DNA from: Diphasiastrum complanatum | Taxonomy: Eukaryota > Streptophyta > Lycopodiopsida > Lycopodiales > Lycopodiaceae | Assembly (NCBI GenBank): GCA_029204225.1 | Contig: CM055098.1 | Coordinates: 574,501 to 638,500, forward strand | Direction of reading: 5' to 3' | Length of the DNA stretch: 64,000 bases | Shown: one piece after another, positions 47,904-59,100 of the stretch | Layout: each line of letters begins with the position of its first letter | Numbering within the stretch: the first letter of the stretch is position 1 | Program-made: the position numbers and the translations under genes | Notes under the pieces: model-generated | What the model saw: only the letters and a program-made list of their open reading frames with translations | Database searches by the model: none | Told to the model about the DNA's origin: nothing

Positions 47904-48460
47904 ACAAGCTTCACCTCCTTTGACAATGGCTTTGGTAGACTAACAACTTTTTCTCCCTTGACCATAGATTGCATGGCTTTGAAATTGGGATGTCCCAATC
48001 TCTTATGCCATAGATCCTCCCGAAGAACCTTGGTCTCATAAGCAATATTTGAAATGTTAGCACTCTCCCTAGAATCTAGTTTGTACAACTTACCAATTCC
48101 AGATCCTCTAGCAATAACTTCATTTTGTCTTGAGATTATACATTTGTCAACTTGAAACTTGACGTCCAATCCACTATCAAACAACTGTCCTACACTAATG
48201 AGATTCTTAGTCAATCTAGATACATACAATACATCATGTAAGCAAAAAGATTTTGATGATGATGCATGCAGTGGAATACTACCTACCCCTTCAATCCTGC
48301 AATCTACATCATTACCAGTATAGATTGATCTTTTTGCACCTAAATAAGACATGAGATTAGTGAAAGAGTTTCTAGAACTAGACATATGGGAACTAGCCCC
48401 ACTATATATCCACCAGACTTCTTCATTCTTAAAAGGAAAAGATGAAAAAGTAGACATCAT
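47900..48460 (-). pseudogene. Copia protease and integrase zinc domain
   Basis: The protease motif reads VWWIYSGASSHMSSS, where the catalytic Asp of DSGAS is Tyr, so it is dead. It is followed by RSIYTGNDVDCRIEGVGSIP and LHDVLYVSRLTKNLISVGQL. The integrase start has LWHKRLGHPNFKAMQSMVKG. 186 codons remain open. Confidence 0.8.
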
Positions 48461-49356
48461 TAATGAATTCTCTCTTTCACTCTCAACACCCTCACACTCA
48501 TCCTCATTAGTAAGGTTAGCTTGCTTAGATTGGTTCTTCTTCTTGAAACAATTTGATGCATAGTGTCATTTCTTGCCACAGAAAAAACACTTGATCTTTG
48601 ACAGCTTCTTCTTGCCACTAGATGTTGCAACTTGTGAGGACTAATCCTCACCACCTTCTTTGGCTTTGTCCTTCTTGAAGTGTTGTCGTCCTTTGCCCTT
48701 GCCTCTTGACTTGTCTCTGATGAAAAGTGCTTTGTCATCTCCACCATCTTTCAATGAAAGTCTGTTGATCCTCAACATCTTGTTCTCTTGCCTACTTTCT
48801 TCAGCAATGAGAACACCTTGCAGTGTCTCTAAGGATGGAAGTTCCTCCCTAATAGCATAAGTCTACACAATATTGTCATACTCATCTCTAAGTCCATTAA
48901 GGACTACTTAACAAGTTCAGTGTTCTTAAGAGCATCTCCAATATCAGCTAACTCTTGATGAAGATCTTTTACTCTCAATACATATGATGAAGCACTCTCA
49001 TCTACTCTCTGATAACTTAGAAAGATTTGGTTTCTAAGTGTAAGCAATCTAAAAGTATTCTTGATTTCATAGATTGTCTTTAGAGTATCCCAAGCTTCAT
49101 TGGCAGTGGTGCATGTACTGATCTCTCTTAACACCTCATTGGTTACATTCATTTTTATGAAATGAAAGGCAATTCTGGTTCTTTTATGAAATGTTGCAGC
49201 TTCATTAGGTGTTGCAGGTTCTTCTTCAGCTCCACTCACAATGTCCATTACATCCTATAGAATCAATAATTATTCCACTCTAATCTTCCACATTGCATAA
49301 TTGTAAGATGTTAATCTCACACTATGCTCCAAGAAATGTGAACCAGAGGAAGACAT
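48460..49356 (-). pseudogene. Copia gag
   Basis: The start ATG at 49356 gives MSSSGSHFLEHSVRLTSYNY. After two early stops the UBN2-like body VMDIVSGAEEEPATPNEAAT, FHFIKMNVTNEVL and TANEAWDTLKTIYE is open (49248-48904). A zinc knuckle CFFCGKK-stop-HYASNC is readable near 48560-48600. Leader DNA lies between 49357 and 50110. Confidence 0.75.
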
Positions 49357-50110
49357 CTTGTTTATGAGAAATTCTAGTAATGAAAAAGATAGAGCTGAAA
49401 GATGTTGCTTGCTATCTCAACCTAGGATCTAACACTGATGATGTTGATCCAACCTATGAAATCTAGCAATAGAATGTGAGATCAAACTCTCAACACAAAA
49501 AATCAATCTATCTTGAATTTGGATATTGCCTCAATCACAGAAATGAAGCACATGCAAGTAAGAAGTCTATCTCTCCCACGAGTTTCAAAGAACTGAAAAA
49601 CTCTCTAGAAACTTACTTTCAACTCAAACACAGTAATTTGTGTGAAATAAAAAGTCTAAGACCTCACAAAACTCACTTATATCCAATTCTACTTGATTGA
49701 CAGTGAAAATTGATGAAATTGGTGAAAAGAACTGATGTGTGCTCACTTTGGCATATCCCACGAGATGAGTACTCTCTCAAAATCTTTGATTTCCTAAAAC
49801 TCTTCTAAAAACAAATCAAATTGATTTCAAAACTCGAGCACTCTTCAATACCTATCCAACAAGCTATAGAACATCAAATTTGGATCATTCCTTGAGAAGT
49901 AGCACTCAATTAAATAGGGTTGATTTCACACGTGTCAACTCTCTGTCCATATAGGGCTCAGCTGAAGCAGATCAGGCTCGTTTTGATCCACTTATGATCC
50001 ACAGATGGCTAGTTTGTCAGCGAGTTTGGATTCCTCTCCCAAATCCGAGTTCTTGCAAGCAAAAGCATTGTTGTTCTAATGTATACACCCTCACCTCTTC
50101 AAAGCATAAA

Positions 50111-50122
50111 TCTTTGATACCA
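50111..50122 (-). other. Copia primer binding site
   Basis: TGGTATCAAAGA on the minus strand, one base off the common plant motif TGGTATCAGAGC used by initiator tRNA-Met. It marks the 3' end of the 5' LTR of the minus-strand copia element. Confidence 0.7.
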
Positions 50123-50244
50123 TGTGAAGTTTTTAGCATGTGTGAACTTTACCACACACCTTACAAGATCTTATTGAGGTGTTGTGATTGCACAAGATCT
50201 TATTGAAGTGTTTTGATTGCACAAGATTGATCATAGAACAGATT

Positions 50245-50994
50245 TGTTGTGGGTATTTCATGTATACAAATAAATAAGTGGGTCCCACCACTTAAAATAC
50301 TGTTGGCCAAGCCTTTCCTAGTGGCCCCCGCCACAGTACAGTAGAATAATAAGTGCAAGGCACTGGCATCCTGTGTGTATAAGCCCAGCCACCAATGAGC
50401 ACAAGTAGCAAGTTGAAATTCCTAGGAATAAGAGACTAGGGGCTTAAAACTCTAAAATGACATTAGAGGCCCTAAGTCAAGTTGCAAATAAAAAAGCTAA
50501 AAGGGCCCAACTTAAAACTCACATGAATCATGTGAGTGCCCTTGTGCTTTCTTAGCACCAATAGATTTAAGTTGTGTTTAATTTAAAGGCTTGGATTAGA
50601 ATCCTTGCCCCAATGAATTGGCCAATGAGAGTACAGGAGGCTCACCTCTAAAATCTATAAAAGAGAGTCATTTCCTTTGTATTGTATCATCTTCCATTCT
50701 CATTCTAATAAAACTCTCTTGGTTTCTCCATCTCCATCTCCCTCTCTTTCTCTCCTCTCTCTCTCTCTCTCTCTCTTCTTCCTCTCTCTTCTCCCTCTCT
50801 CCCTACGTTGGGATAGAATAGCTTTGGATAGGCGCTTGAGCCCCCGAAGCCTTTCTCAACCTAGACGTTCTCTCTCTCCCTCTCTCCACTCTCTTTCTCT
50901 TCTTTCTCCTCTCCCTCTCTCTTCTTGCTATGCAGGTGAAGGCGAGGTTGCCGCTCCCAGCGACGGACCCCTATGCTACATCGATGACACAACA
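50245..50994 (+). mobile_element. Gypsy solo LTR with AGATT target duplication
   Basis: A 750-bp LTR with TGTTGTGGG at the start and GACACAACA at the end, so it has TG...CA and 7-bp inverted tips. It is flanked by AGATT (50240-50244 and 50995-50999). It has a TATA-like TCTATAAAAGAG (about 50656), an AATAAA (about 50707) and long CT tracts. It is related to the LTR at 38904. It sits in the 5' LTR of the copia element. Confidence 0.85.
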
Positions 50995-51488
50995 AGATTA
51001 CTTAAAGTCTATGGCAAGAGCACAATGGCATACATCTAACTGAAAAATCTTACTTCTCACTATGAGGAATGAATGTCAGAAATAATTCTAAGTGCTCGTT
51101 ATGAGAAAAACAGGCTGTTCTCTAGTAGAGAGAGAAAATCAAAGCTAGAACACTCGAGTAGAGAGAGAATGAGTCCAAAACACCGAAATCTCATTATTCA
51201 CAATATGGCAAAACATGCCACAGCTTCCCTATATCAAAGTGGCTTGTTTAAGACCTTTCACCATGAAAGTATGTACATGCACTTCAAAACACTATGTGTG
51301 GTGGTAAAGGATAATTTGAATTTGGAGTCGGCCCCTTAGATGCATGCATGGGGAGGAGGGCCATGCATCTTTTTCCCCATACATGCATCCTCCTCCCCAA
51401 GTGTTTTAGTTAGAAAAAGCTCATGCATGGGTGAGGGGAGGAGCATGCATGGTGCACCCATACCCATGCGCAAAACTATACATAAGTT

Positions 51489-51489
<1 letters not shown>

Positions 51490-51540
<51 letters not shown>
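51490..51540. repeat. (TA)n microsatellite
   Basis: About 24 uninterrupted TA units. Confidence 0.95.
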
Positions 51541-51541
<1 letters not shown>

Positions 51542-51566
51542 CTAATCAATTGTTATATAATATACA

Positions 51567-51950
51567 CTAACCAGACGAGATAAGTCGATTCTTGATACGC
51601 TCAAGCGCACATTTATGCTGAGACGTCATCTTCTCAAAGACAGACACAATAGATGCCTTCAAGCATTGATTCATTACTTTCAAACTAATTGTCAATATAA
51701 GCTCATAGTTATTACAGATCATAGTTAGCTTTGTGTAGCACGCGATTTCGTCCACTATTGTTTTGTGCTCACCTGCATTATCTAACTTGTATTTCAATAT
51801 ACTTAATCTGAATGAATTGTTGTCTGATCCTATGTTCAAATTTGTCAATATTGTATGCTTTCCACTTTCTGTTTGACTCTCTAATTGCTCTGATTGTCTG
51901 CTCTTCGCTTTCGCAAACAACCGCAAAATTAAAGCTTTACTTTAATCTTG
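51567..51950 (-). other. Unrecognised open frame
   Basis: The minus strand is open for about 125 codons (EQLESQTESGKHTILTNLNI ... KVMNQCLKASIVSVFEKM ... CALERIKNRLISSG). It is followed by a possible GT donor near 51577. It has helical, charged character and no known domain. The short NQCLK stretch recalls MKQCLK in exon 2 of the methyltransferase-like gene, but this is too little to claim homology. It may be an exon of a decayed transposon gene. Confidence 0.3.
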
Positions 51951-52084
51951 CGTTTTGCCTACTGTTATCAGTAGTGCACGCACCGAGGGACTGGTTGAAA
52001 CCGCTGCTTTCGTGCAGTAGTAGGATCGCTCTGATCTGATTGATTTGACCTAGACCAAATTATCGGTCTGTCGTTTCGTTCCCC

Positions 52085-52330
52085 AGCAACCCTAAAGCAT
52101 AAACCGTAAATCCTACGCCCTCAATCCTAGACCCAAAATCTTAAATCCTACTCTTATTCCTAAATTTTAAATTCTCATCCCTAAATCCTAAATCTTGAAC
52201 CTTGGCCCTAAACCCTGAACCCTGAACCCTAAACCCTAAACCCTAACCCCAATCCTAAGCTCTGAGTCCTGCAACCCTATAATTGTAAACTTGATTACAC
52301 ATCTCTTACCCTAAAGCCTAAATCCCTAAT
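52085..52330. repeat. Telomere-like (CCCTAAA)n interstitial repeats
   Basis: The core at 52206-52247 has six heptads (CCCTAAA, CCCTGAA, CCCTGAA, CCCTAAA, CCCTAAA, CCCTAAC). Degenerate CCTAAA words spread over about 245 bases. They match the plant telomere unit and are probably old. Confidence 0.8.
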
Positions 52331-52571
52331 CTCTAAAACCCAAGCCGGTTACTGGACCTTTAATTAAATCACTCATCCTAATAAAATTATGTTTCCGGGT
52401 TATGTGGTGTATGTCAATAAATAAACTGATAACATGATCCTAATTTCTGATATGCACGTCAAGCTTAGCAGTACTCTTCATTTGTTATATGTGTATTCAA
52501 TTTTTTTATCACATGTTGCTCTCTAATTTTGTTTGTGATCCATTGTTACTTGACAAGGTGGACCGATGCAA

Positions 52572-53535
52572 ATGGCGAGTTCACATTCTTCTTTATCATC
52601 CGATGAGGCTGTGGACCATCATAGATTGGATCAGAGGCCTGGCTACACCAAAGAGATATTGTGCCCATGTACACGATGTAAGTATGCATTGCAACAAGAG
52701 CGACGTATTACTATATCACACGCATGTATGGACAGATCAAGAGAGAGTCATTATTTGTGCGGTCCGAAGTCGGTTCTTTGGTGAGTTTTATGTATCTATC
52801 TTTCACTATGCTTAATGTTTGCAAACTTAACATTGCTAATTATTGCATGCACATTTATCTTGTATGTATTTGGCAGTCTTCATGATTAGCGATGATAGTT
52901 TATTGTTCTAATTGACTGTTGTTGCACTTCTTTTGTGTAGGATGATGACTAGCATTCACATGACCATCGAAGAATTCAACCAGAAGTTGTCATGCAATCA
53001 GCAAGATTTAGACGTGCAAGAAGTGCATGAGAGCCACCACTTTCCCCGCGTGTACATGTGGACTTGCACAAAGATATGTCTCAAGGATACACAATACACG
53101 AGGATGTGCCATTCGCAATGCATGATCATGAGGGCGACATGGATGACATGATGGAGATTATATGCATATTCGCTAAAATCATAATCACAATTATGTCGGT
53201 TCATGCAAAAATCTATTGTAAAGCAGTCTCCCACAAAAGAGGAGTATAAGTATGCATATTCCAACAGCATGCAATCATTACTCGAATTATTGGAGAGACA
53301 AGGAGTGAGAATTGATTGGGATGGATATTCTGAGGTATATATGACTTCAAAATATATTTTAACTTCACTACATTCATGTGGTCTGACTTTCACTCTCATC
53401 AAATTTCTCAAATAACTGACTCATCTTCATTGGTCGATGCAAGTATCGCAGTCCCAATCCCATGCATCGCAGTCATATGAGTTCGATCGTGATGTCAATG
53501 GTCAGGACGAGGACGATTCAGCTGGATCTAATTAG
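52572..53535 (+). pseudogene. CACTA-type transposase-associated domain gene (short)
   Basis: The first exon, 52572-52781, reads TKEILCPCTRCKYALQQERR, the CPCxxC core of the transposase-associated domain found at the start of En/Spm-type transposases. A donor follows at TTTG|gtgagt and an acceptor at about 52941. Further coding (VHVDLHKDMSQGYTIHEDVP, HDHEGDMDDMM) is readable near 53046-53160, and a C-terminal stretch rich in Gln, Ser and Asp/Glu ends with a TAG at about 53535. The transposase core is absent. It lies just inside the CACTA end at 54227. Confidence 0.5.
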
Positions 53536-53792
53536 GTGTTTCAATATTGTAGCATGCATGTATGTGAAAGTCAGTCCCGACTTAGTTTGTAATAAATCTT
53601 TGTACTCGAAACATTTATGTATAATATATATTGGTTTAAGTTAAGTCTCCTTCATCAATTTTTAAGTGCGTAAAATGTAACTTAAATATTTGCAGATTTT
53701 TTTATTGACAATTATGAACAAATGCTTTTGCTTACCAACTTCATAAGAAGTGGTGCAAAAGACTCATGGTGGTTGGATGGAGTCTATTTTTT

Positions 53793-53830
53793 GGGCAGAA
53801 TGGAGCCAGTACACTGGCTCCATTCTGCCC
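53793..53830. repeat. Perfect 18-bp inverted repeat
   Basis: GGGCAGAATGGAGCCAGT and its exact reverse complement are separated by only two bases (AC). Flanking T-rich and A-rich runs extend the pairing. It could form a strong hairpin and is near the start of the CACTA subterminal region. Confidence 0.9.
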
Positions 53831-53849
53831 TAAAAAAAAATTTGATTTT

Positions 53850-54227
53850 CGATCCCTCGGAAATAATCCTCCAGGAGGACGATCTTTTTTAAGAATACCG
53901 AGAATGCTCCTCCAAATGTCCCTCAGAATCCGTATATTATCAGCATTCTTTCCATAGGGTTTTATTGAGTTCCCTCAAAATGTCCCTTTGAACAGACAGT
54001 GTTGTCGAGGGGTATACCGAGGTCCCTCGATATATCCCTCGGCAAACACAGTCTCTAAACAACGTCAGAATGGGATGATGCTACCTCGGGAACCGATGTA
54101 ATTAACGAGGGTCTGCTATCGAGGTATAAATCAATGTGTATACTGAGGTTTGTAGAGTTTTTTTTTTAAAAACTTATTCAGAAAAGCCTCAGTAATAGAG
54201 TCAGAAAACCTCCAGAATGTTGTAGTG
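53850..54227 (+). mobile_element. CACTA transposon 3' end with subterminal repeats
   Basis: The right end ends in ..CCAGAATGTTGTAGTG (54227), the reverse complement of CACTACAACATTCTGG, as in En/Spm elements. The 380 bases before it are rich in CCCTCGG and CCGAGG words in both orientations, like subterminal transposase-binding motifs. The matching left end was not found in the window, so the element is partial or its left end has diverged. Confidence 0.65.
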
Positions 54228-54559
54228 GAAAGGGGGGGGGGGGGTTGGGGTTAGATGCACGTCTATGATGAATAGGATATGGCGTACAACTCTAATTCAC
54301 GATAGCTTCTTACACTAAGTTTTGCATGGGCCAACACAATAGAGATTTTTTGCTATATTCTATCATACTAATAGCATGGTGATATTTTAGAGGCATTAGC
54401 TTAGTTATGGAATAAAAAACATGATCCTTAGATAGAGATAGTACGCTTTTACTATCTATCTTCATTTTAGTTACCCTATGCAACTACTTTCCAACTTTTG
54501 TTAGTAGCATTATGAGCCACACAATTTCATTTACATTCTTTGATGTTGATATGTGTGCT

Positions 54560-55340
54560 GCCTCACATGAAGGTTGTGCTATCAGTGTTCACTTTTGGCA
54601 AACCCAGCTTCTGCCAATCACCAATCCGTTGTCATCTTTTATGCTTGCCCAACTTGCATCATTGTAGACTTCCAATAGTTGTCCTTGGTTGTTTCCATTG
54701 TACATGATTCCAGGTTATGCAGTTTTTTTTAATATACTGTACAATCCTTTTGCCATCCTCCCATGCATTTTGCCTGGGTTTTCATATAATCAATTTAATG
54801 AAAATACAGAATAAAACAAGGCTAGGGCACGTGCAGACGGTTATAACTTATGTACAATAAACTCCCTATAAAACTATGATATGGAATATTTCTCATTTCT
54901 TTTGCTGCAGTGATTAGATAATCTTGCTCTGCTGCAGTGGCTAGACAATCTTGCTTGCTGAGGGCTGCTCCTTCCGCCATGGGAGTGGACATTTCTTTGC
55001 AATGTTAAAATTGCTTATGATGCTTATAGCATATTTTGTCTGCTTAATATGTAAGGTTTTCTTTTGTCTATCTCTGATGATTTCAAGGCCTAGACATAAC
55101 TTTGCTTTTCCAAAATCCGTGATCTCAAATTCAGCACACAACAACCATTTAGTAGCATATATTAGGTCAAGACTATTTTCTATCATCAAACTATCATCTA
55201 AACATGGTCATCATAAAATAAAATTCATAATCCTTGATGTTGGGGTTGCAATTCTTGCAAGCTCAATAGAGATATATGTTGCTATTGTATGTTACATTGA
55301 ATCCACTATGGCAAGACATGATTGGGCCACATGGACATAA
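54560..55340 (-). pseudogene. Copia RT/RNase H relic
   Basis: On the minus strand 55189-54941 encodes WLLCAEFEITDFGKAKLCLG, LEIIRDRQKKTLHIKQTKYA and ISIISNF, the copia RT region just after the palm. Farther on, 54720-54580 encodes EVYNDASWASIKDD-like RNase H words. Stops are frequent. Confidence 0.75.
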
Positions 55341-55841
55341 AAAGTGAAAGAAAAAAAAGAAGGTATCTTTACAAAGGGCCCTTTTAATATCAAGACCTTC
55401 TCTAATGATTGTTCTACATTGCTAAACCTAAACTCATATATAGCTTATGGCTCTTCTTTATAATTAATGCACAACTTTTGCTCTCAACATATAGAACTAA
55501 AATAGATGTCCTCGGCTCATTAGGATAATTTTAATAAAATTATATACTATTGAGCTTATAACTTAAGATTTTTTGAGCATTATATCATATGTAGCGGCAT
55601 TTGGTATTTCTTTGTGATAGGAACCACATTCGGATGAAAGGTTCTCAAAATTGTTTACCTTTTGTGGAAAAGAAAATGCATAGTATGCTTTATGAGGTGA
55701 AGGGCCCTTTGGAGCGCCTCCTAGTCAAGGGATGCAACATAAAAACTTCCCACAAAGGTAAAAGTTGTGAGTCTTTAAGTCTAAATCTTAAAATCTAGGT
55801 GAGAAACCAAATTTCAAAAAACATTGGTGATGATGTTCTTA

Positions 55842-55965
55842 GGTGGGGGGGAAGGCCCTGCCCCGAGGGCCTTCCGTGCTGGAGGGCCCTTGCCCAAGGG
55901 TGGGAGCCCGAGGGCAGGCCGGACCTGTACGGAAGGCCCGAGGGGCTCAGGCCTTCCCTTGCGTA
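55842..55965. repeat. GC-rich, partly palindromic patch
   Basis: Repeats of GGAAGGCCC, GAGGGCC and CCGAGGGC in both orientations, for example CCCCGAGGGCCTTCC. It stands out sharply from the AT-rich flanks. Confidence 0.6.
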
Positions 55966-55984
55966 ATGACAGGTCTGAAATTTA

Positions 55985-56115
55985 TTTCTCTCCTAGATTT
56001 TTGACAGAATCTTTAATGTTATTACTCAGGGATGAGAATTTTGGAGTAGTTTTTGATAGAATCTCTGATGTTGTTACTCAGGGATGAGAATTCTCAAGTA
56101 GTTTATGGACAGAAT
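55985..56115. repeat. Tandem repeat of about 52 bp
   Basis: Two full diverged copies and one partial of GA.AGAATCT.T.ATGTT.TTACTCAGGGATGAGAATT...GTAGTTT, reading from about 55998, 56057 and 56108. Confidence 0.7.
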
Positions 56116-59100
56116 CATTGATGCTTTCACATGCAAGCAAATTCCAGCATCAAAAATACAAAAAAAAAATCAAAGACTTGGCATTACTGAATACATGTAG
56201 CATTTTGCCATCATGGTCTATTCCTACATCTACTATTACTATTATTCGTCATAACTATCATCCATTGATCTACTATGCACCACTACATACTCTCTTCTTC
56301 TCCAACGCTCACGTAGTGAGTGCCCACTTCCCACGTCCTACCACCTTCTGCCGCCGTGTGCGTTCTCTCCTCTCACCTGAGCTCTCGTCTTTGAGGAGTG
56401 GCCCACAGACATTGGACTTCTGGTACCCACCTAGTTGCAAACAGGCACGCACGAAATAAAGCTGCATGATGAGGATCACTTTACCTGCCTGTGTTTGCTG
56501 CACAAATCCCGAAAAGTTGATGTTTTATCATCAAACCAATGCACTTGCGACTCGGATATGATAAGCTGAGCTAAATCAAAAAATGGGCATCTTTAGAAGG
56601 AACGTGTTACGTGAACAATACTGCTGCATTTATCAAGAAGAAACGAAATACTGCTGCATTTAGAGTGTGGCCAATCTATTTCAAGGCCTTTTTCATCCAA
56701 CCTTCAGGCCATGTTTTACCACAGGCTTGTGATGTCACAGATACTATCTGAACAGGTTTTTTGGCTGCCTTTGTAAAAGCTGGTTATTGCTTGTAATTTG
56801 ATATTATGTATTGCATGATGCTTCTGAGCTTCTGATGTGGACAATTTTGACGGATATTATGTTGGGAAGCCTTATTTGAGTCAATAGTTGAGACTTCAGA
56901 GAAGCCAAGTATCCTAAGTAATCTTTCACAAATAGAAACGAAGACGTCCACCAGTAATTTGACTCTTCCTTCTTTAACTATGATGGAAACATGTAGAGCT
57001 TTAGAAAGATAGTGCCAAACATCGTGATAGAGCATTCTCTTAGTGAGAGCTTAATGGGCAGCAGATTGAACCTACTCCTTCAAAGTTTGTAAGAAGACCA
57101 ATGTAGTATACCACGAGGATTTGCACATTGGTGGAGTTTATGTATCTATGAGTATAATTTTAATCATAAACATGCCTTGCGTGGGATGAAATGAAACCTT
57201 GATTGGGTGAACAAGCCCACGTCCCTACAACCACCACAACATGCCTGGACCAATCTTTTTTCATTTTGACTTTACTAGGTTTGATGATATAGTTCAAGTT
57301 CATGCATACTCACCATGTAAGTTTGACTAGATTGCTTTGATTGTTTTGAGATTGTTTTAGTAACTTCTTCATGGCTTTAAACCTGTAGATGAAAGGGGGT
57401 CTTTTGAACTTTTTACCAATAATATTATATTGACTACACCCACAAGTTTATGCTAAGCTTCACAAAGCACAATCCTACATTTTCAAAGTCTCAAAATTTC
57501 TTACAAAAATCATGATTTTAGAATTCTTACAATTTCGTATTCAAATTCAAAATTGTAGTTACAAATCAATATTCATAGTTTTACAGTTCAGTATTCAAGA
57601 TTTCATGATTGTGCCCACAAATTTCAAGGGAATTCATAAATCCATGATCCTATATTCACAACTTCAAGATGTTTTCACAACAGTCACTATTTTATAATAT
57701 CTATTATTTTCAAGTATCCACAATTTCAAAATGGCATGTTAAGGTCACATCAGAATAGTTATCAATTGTAAATTTTGTAGTCTTTTGCATGCATCTCACC
57801 AATTTCACCAACTACTCATTGATGACGTAGTAAGCAATAATATAATGATAGCAAGCAATAGTATAAACCTTGCAAAGTTATGGCAAATAATCCATTGTCT
57901 TTGGCAGAATGAGCTTAGAGAGAATAATTACGTTGAAGTTCTCAATTTAGCTAGAATTTCTTGATATCAATCCAAATAAAGCATGTACTTTATGATGACA
58001 ATTCAAATATATTTCTCAAAAATTATTATAATAGATGTTGATGCCTTTCTTCCTACAACAATGGCTATCTCAATTTCAAGATCATGTTGAAAAAATAATA
58101 TTTTGTGGAAGGGCTATTAATAATACACAATCTTTTTGCATAAACATAGTCTACACTTAAAAAACATGCTAAAATGAGAAAATGGAATAATAGTATGATG
58201 ATTACATGACTAGGTAATAATAGAAATTTGCCATTAATGCTCAACAATTGTTATCATTGCTTTCTATGTGAAGCATTTAGATTAAGAGGTTCAGTTTGAC
58301 ACCTTTGCTATAAAGTAGGATAATCCATCTTCCTTGACCGGGAAAAAGGTACACTACTACACTCGAAAGTATATTATAATAGTTATGAACTCCTCTTCAA
58401 TGTCAAACTCAACTTCAAATCATACCCTTCAAGTAGAAAATAGAATGTGAAAGTTGAGAGATCATGCTCCAAAATCAATAATATTTCCCAATTTGAATAC
58501 ATAGTCTTGCATTTGCAAGGATAGGGCAATGAAATCTTATAGTATTTGATTGTAATGACATAAGAAACAAATGACGTCATTCTCTTAGACTCCACACAAG
58601 GAAATAGAAATGTTATCAATGTTCAACTTTCCAAGAGTTATTTGATGGCAATTATACATGTTAGTATAGATTATGCCTCAAGCTTCATCAAGCCCATCAA
58701 CTTGTACTTGATCATCCTAATTGTTCCAACATTAGCCAGGATGTAAAATCTAGCAAAAATTCCGAACTCGTTGTCTTCGTTAATGTGAGTATCTCAAAAT
58801 CATTTTCCAACCAAGAATGTGTATAGTTTCTTATTTCACATTTTGAAGTAAGAGTAAATAATTAATTATTCTCTTAAAGAGCATAACCAACAAAAAAATC
58901 AAAAGAGTTAGAAGAAAGATGAAATGGTGCACTCTTTCCACCACTTTACAACTAGCAATGAATCATGTTACTAATTCCATAAGCATTGACTAACAATCAT
59001 AGCTTTTAATTCCTTGAAATTTAAGACCATAATAGGTAGTATAATCCCTGACAATCAAGGACACTCCTCTCATGATAGTCGACATTTTCTAAGGAATCAC

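Larger units (their letters stand above)
45942..51340 (-). mobile_element. Copia element (gag-PR-INT-RT), RNase H truncated, 5' LTR interrupted
   Basis: Minus-strand order: 5' LTR (about 51340-50123, interrupted), primer binding site TGGTATCAAAGA (50122-50111, one mismatch to the usual site), gag (49356), zinc knuckle (48590), protease (48430), integrase (48000-47075), RT (46903-45978). It stops at about 45942, next to the presumed end of the gypsy LTR, so RNase H and the 3' LTR are missing. Several stops and frameshifts make it inactive. Confidence 0.8.

Noticed and set aside
50677-51039. 120-codon Ser/Leu/Pro-rich frame
   Set aside because: It is the CT-rich part of a gypsy solo LTR.
52085-52330. 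True telomere end
   Set aside because: The heptads are few, degenerate and embedded in other sequence on both sides.
56118-56459. 113-codon Ser/Pro/Thr-rich frame as a gene
   Set aside because: No domain, no clear start context or splice partner; kept only as part of an unassigned region.
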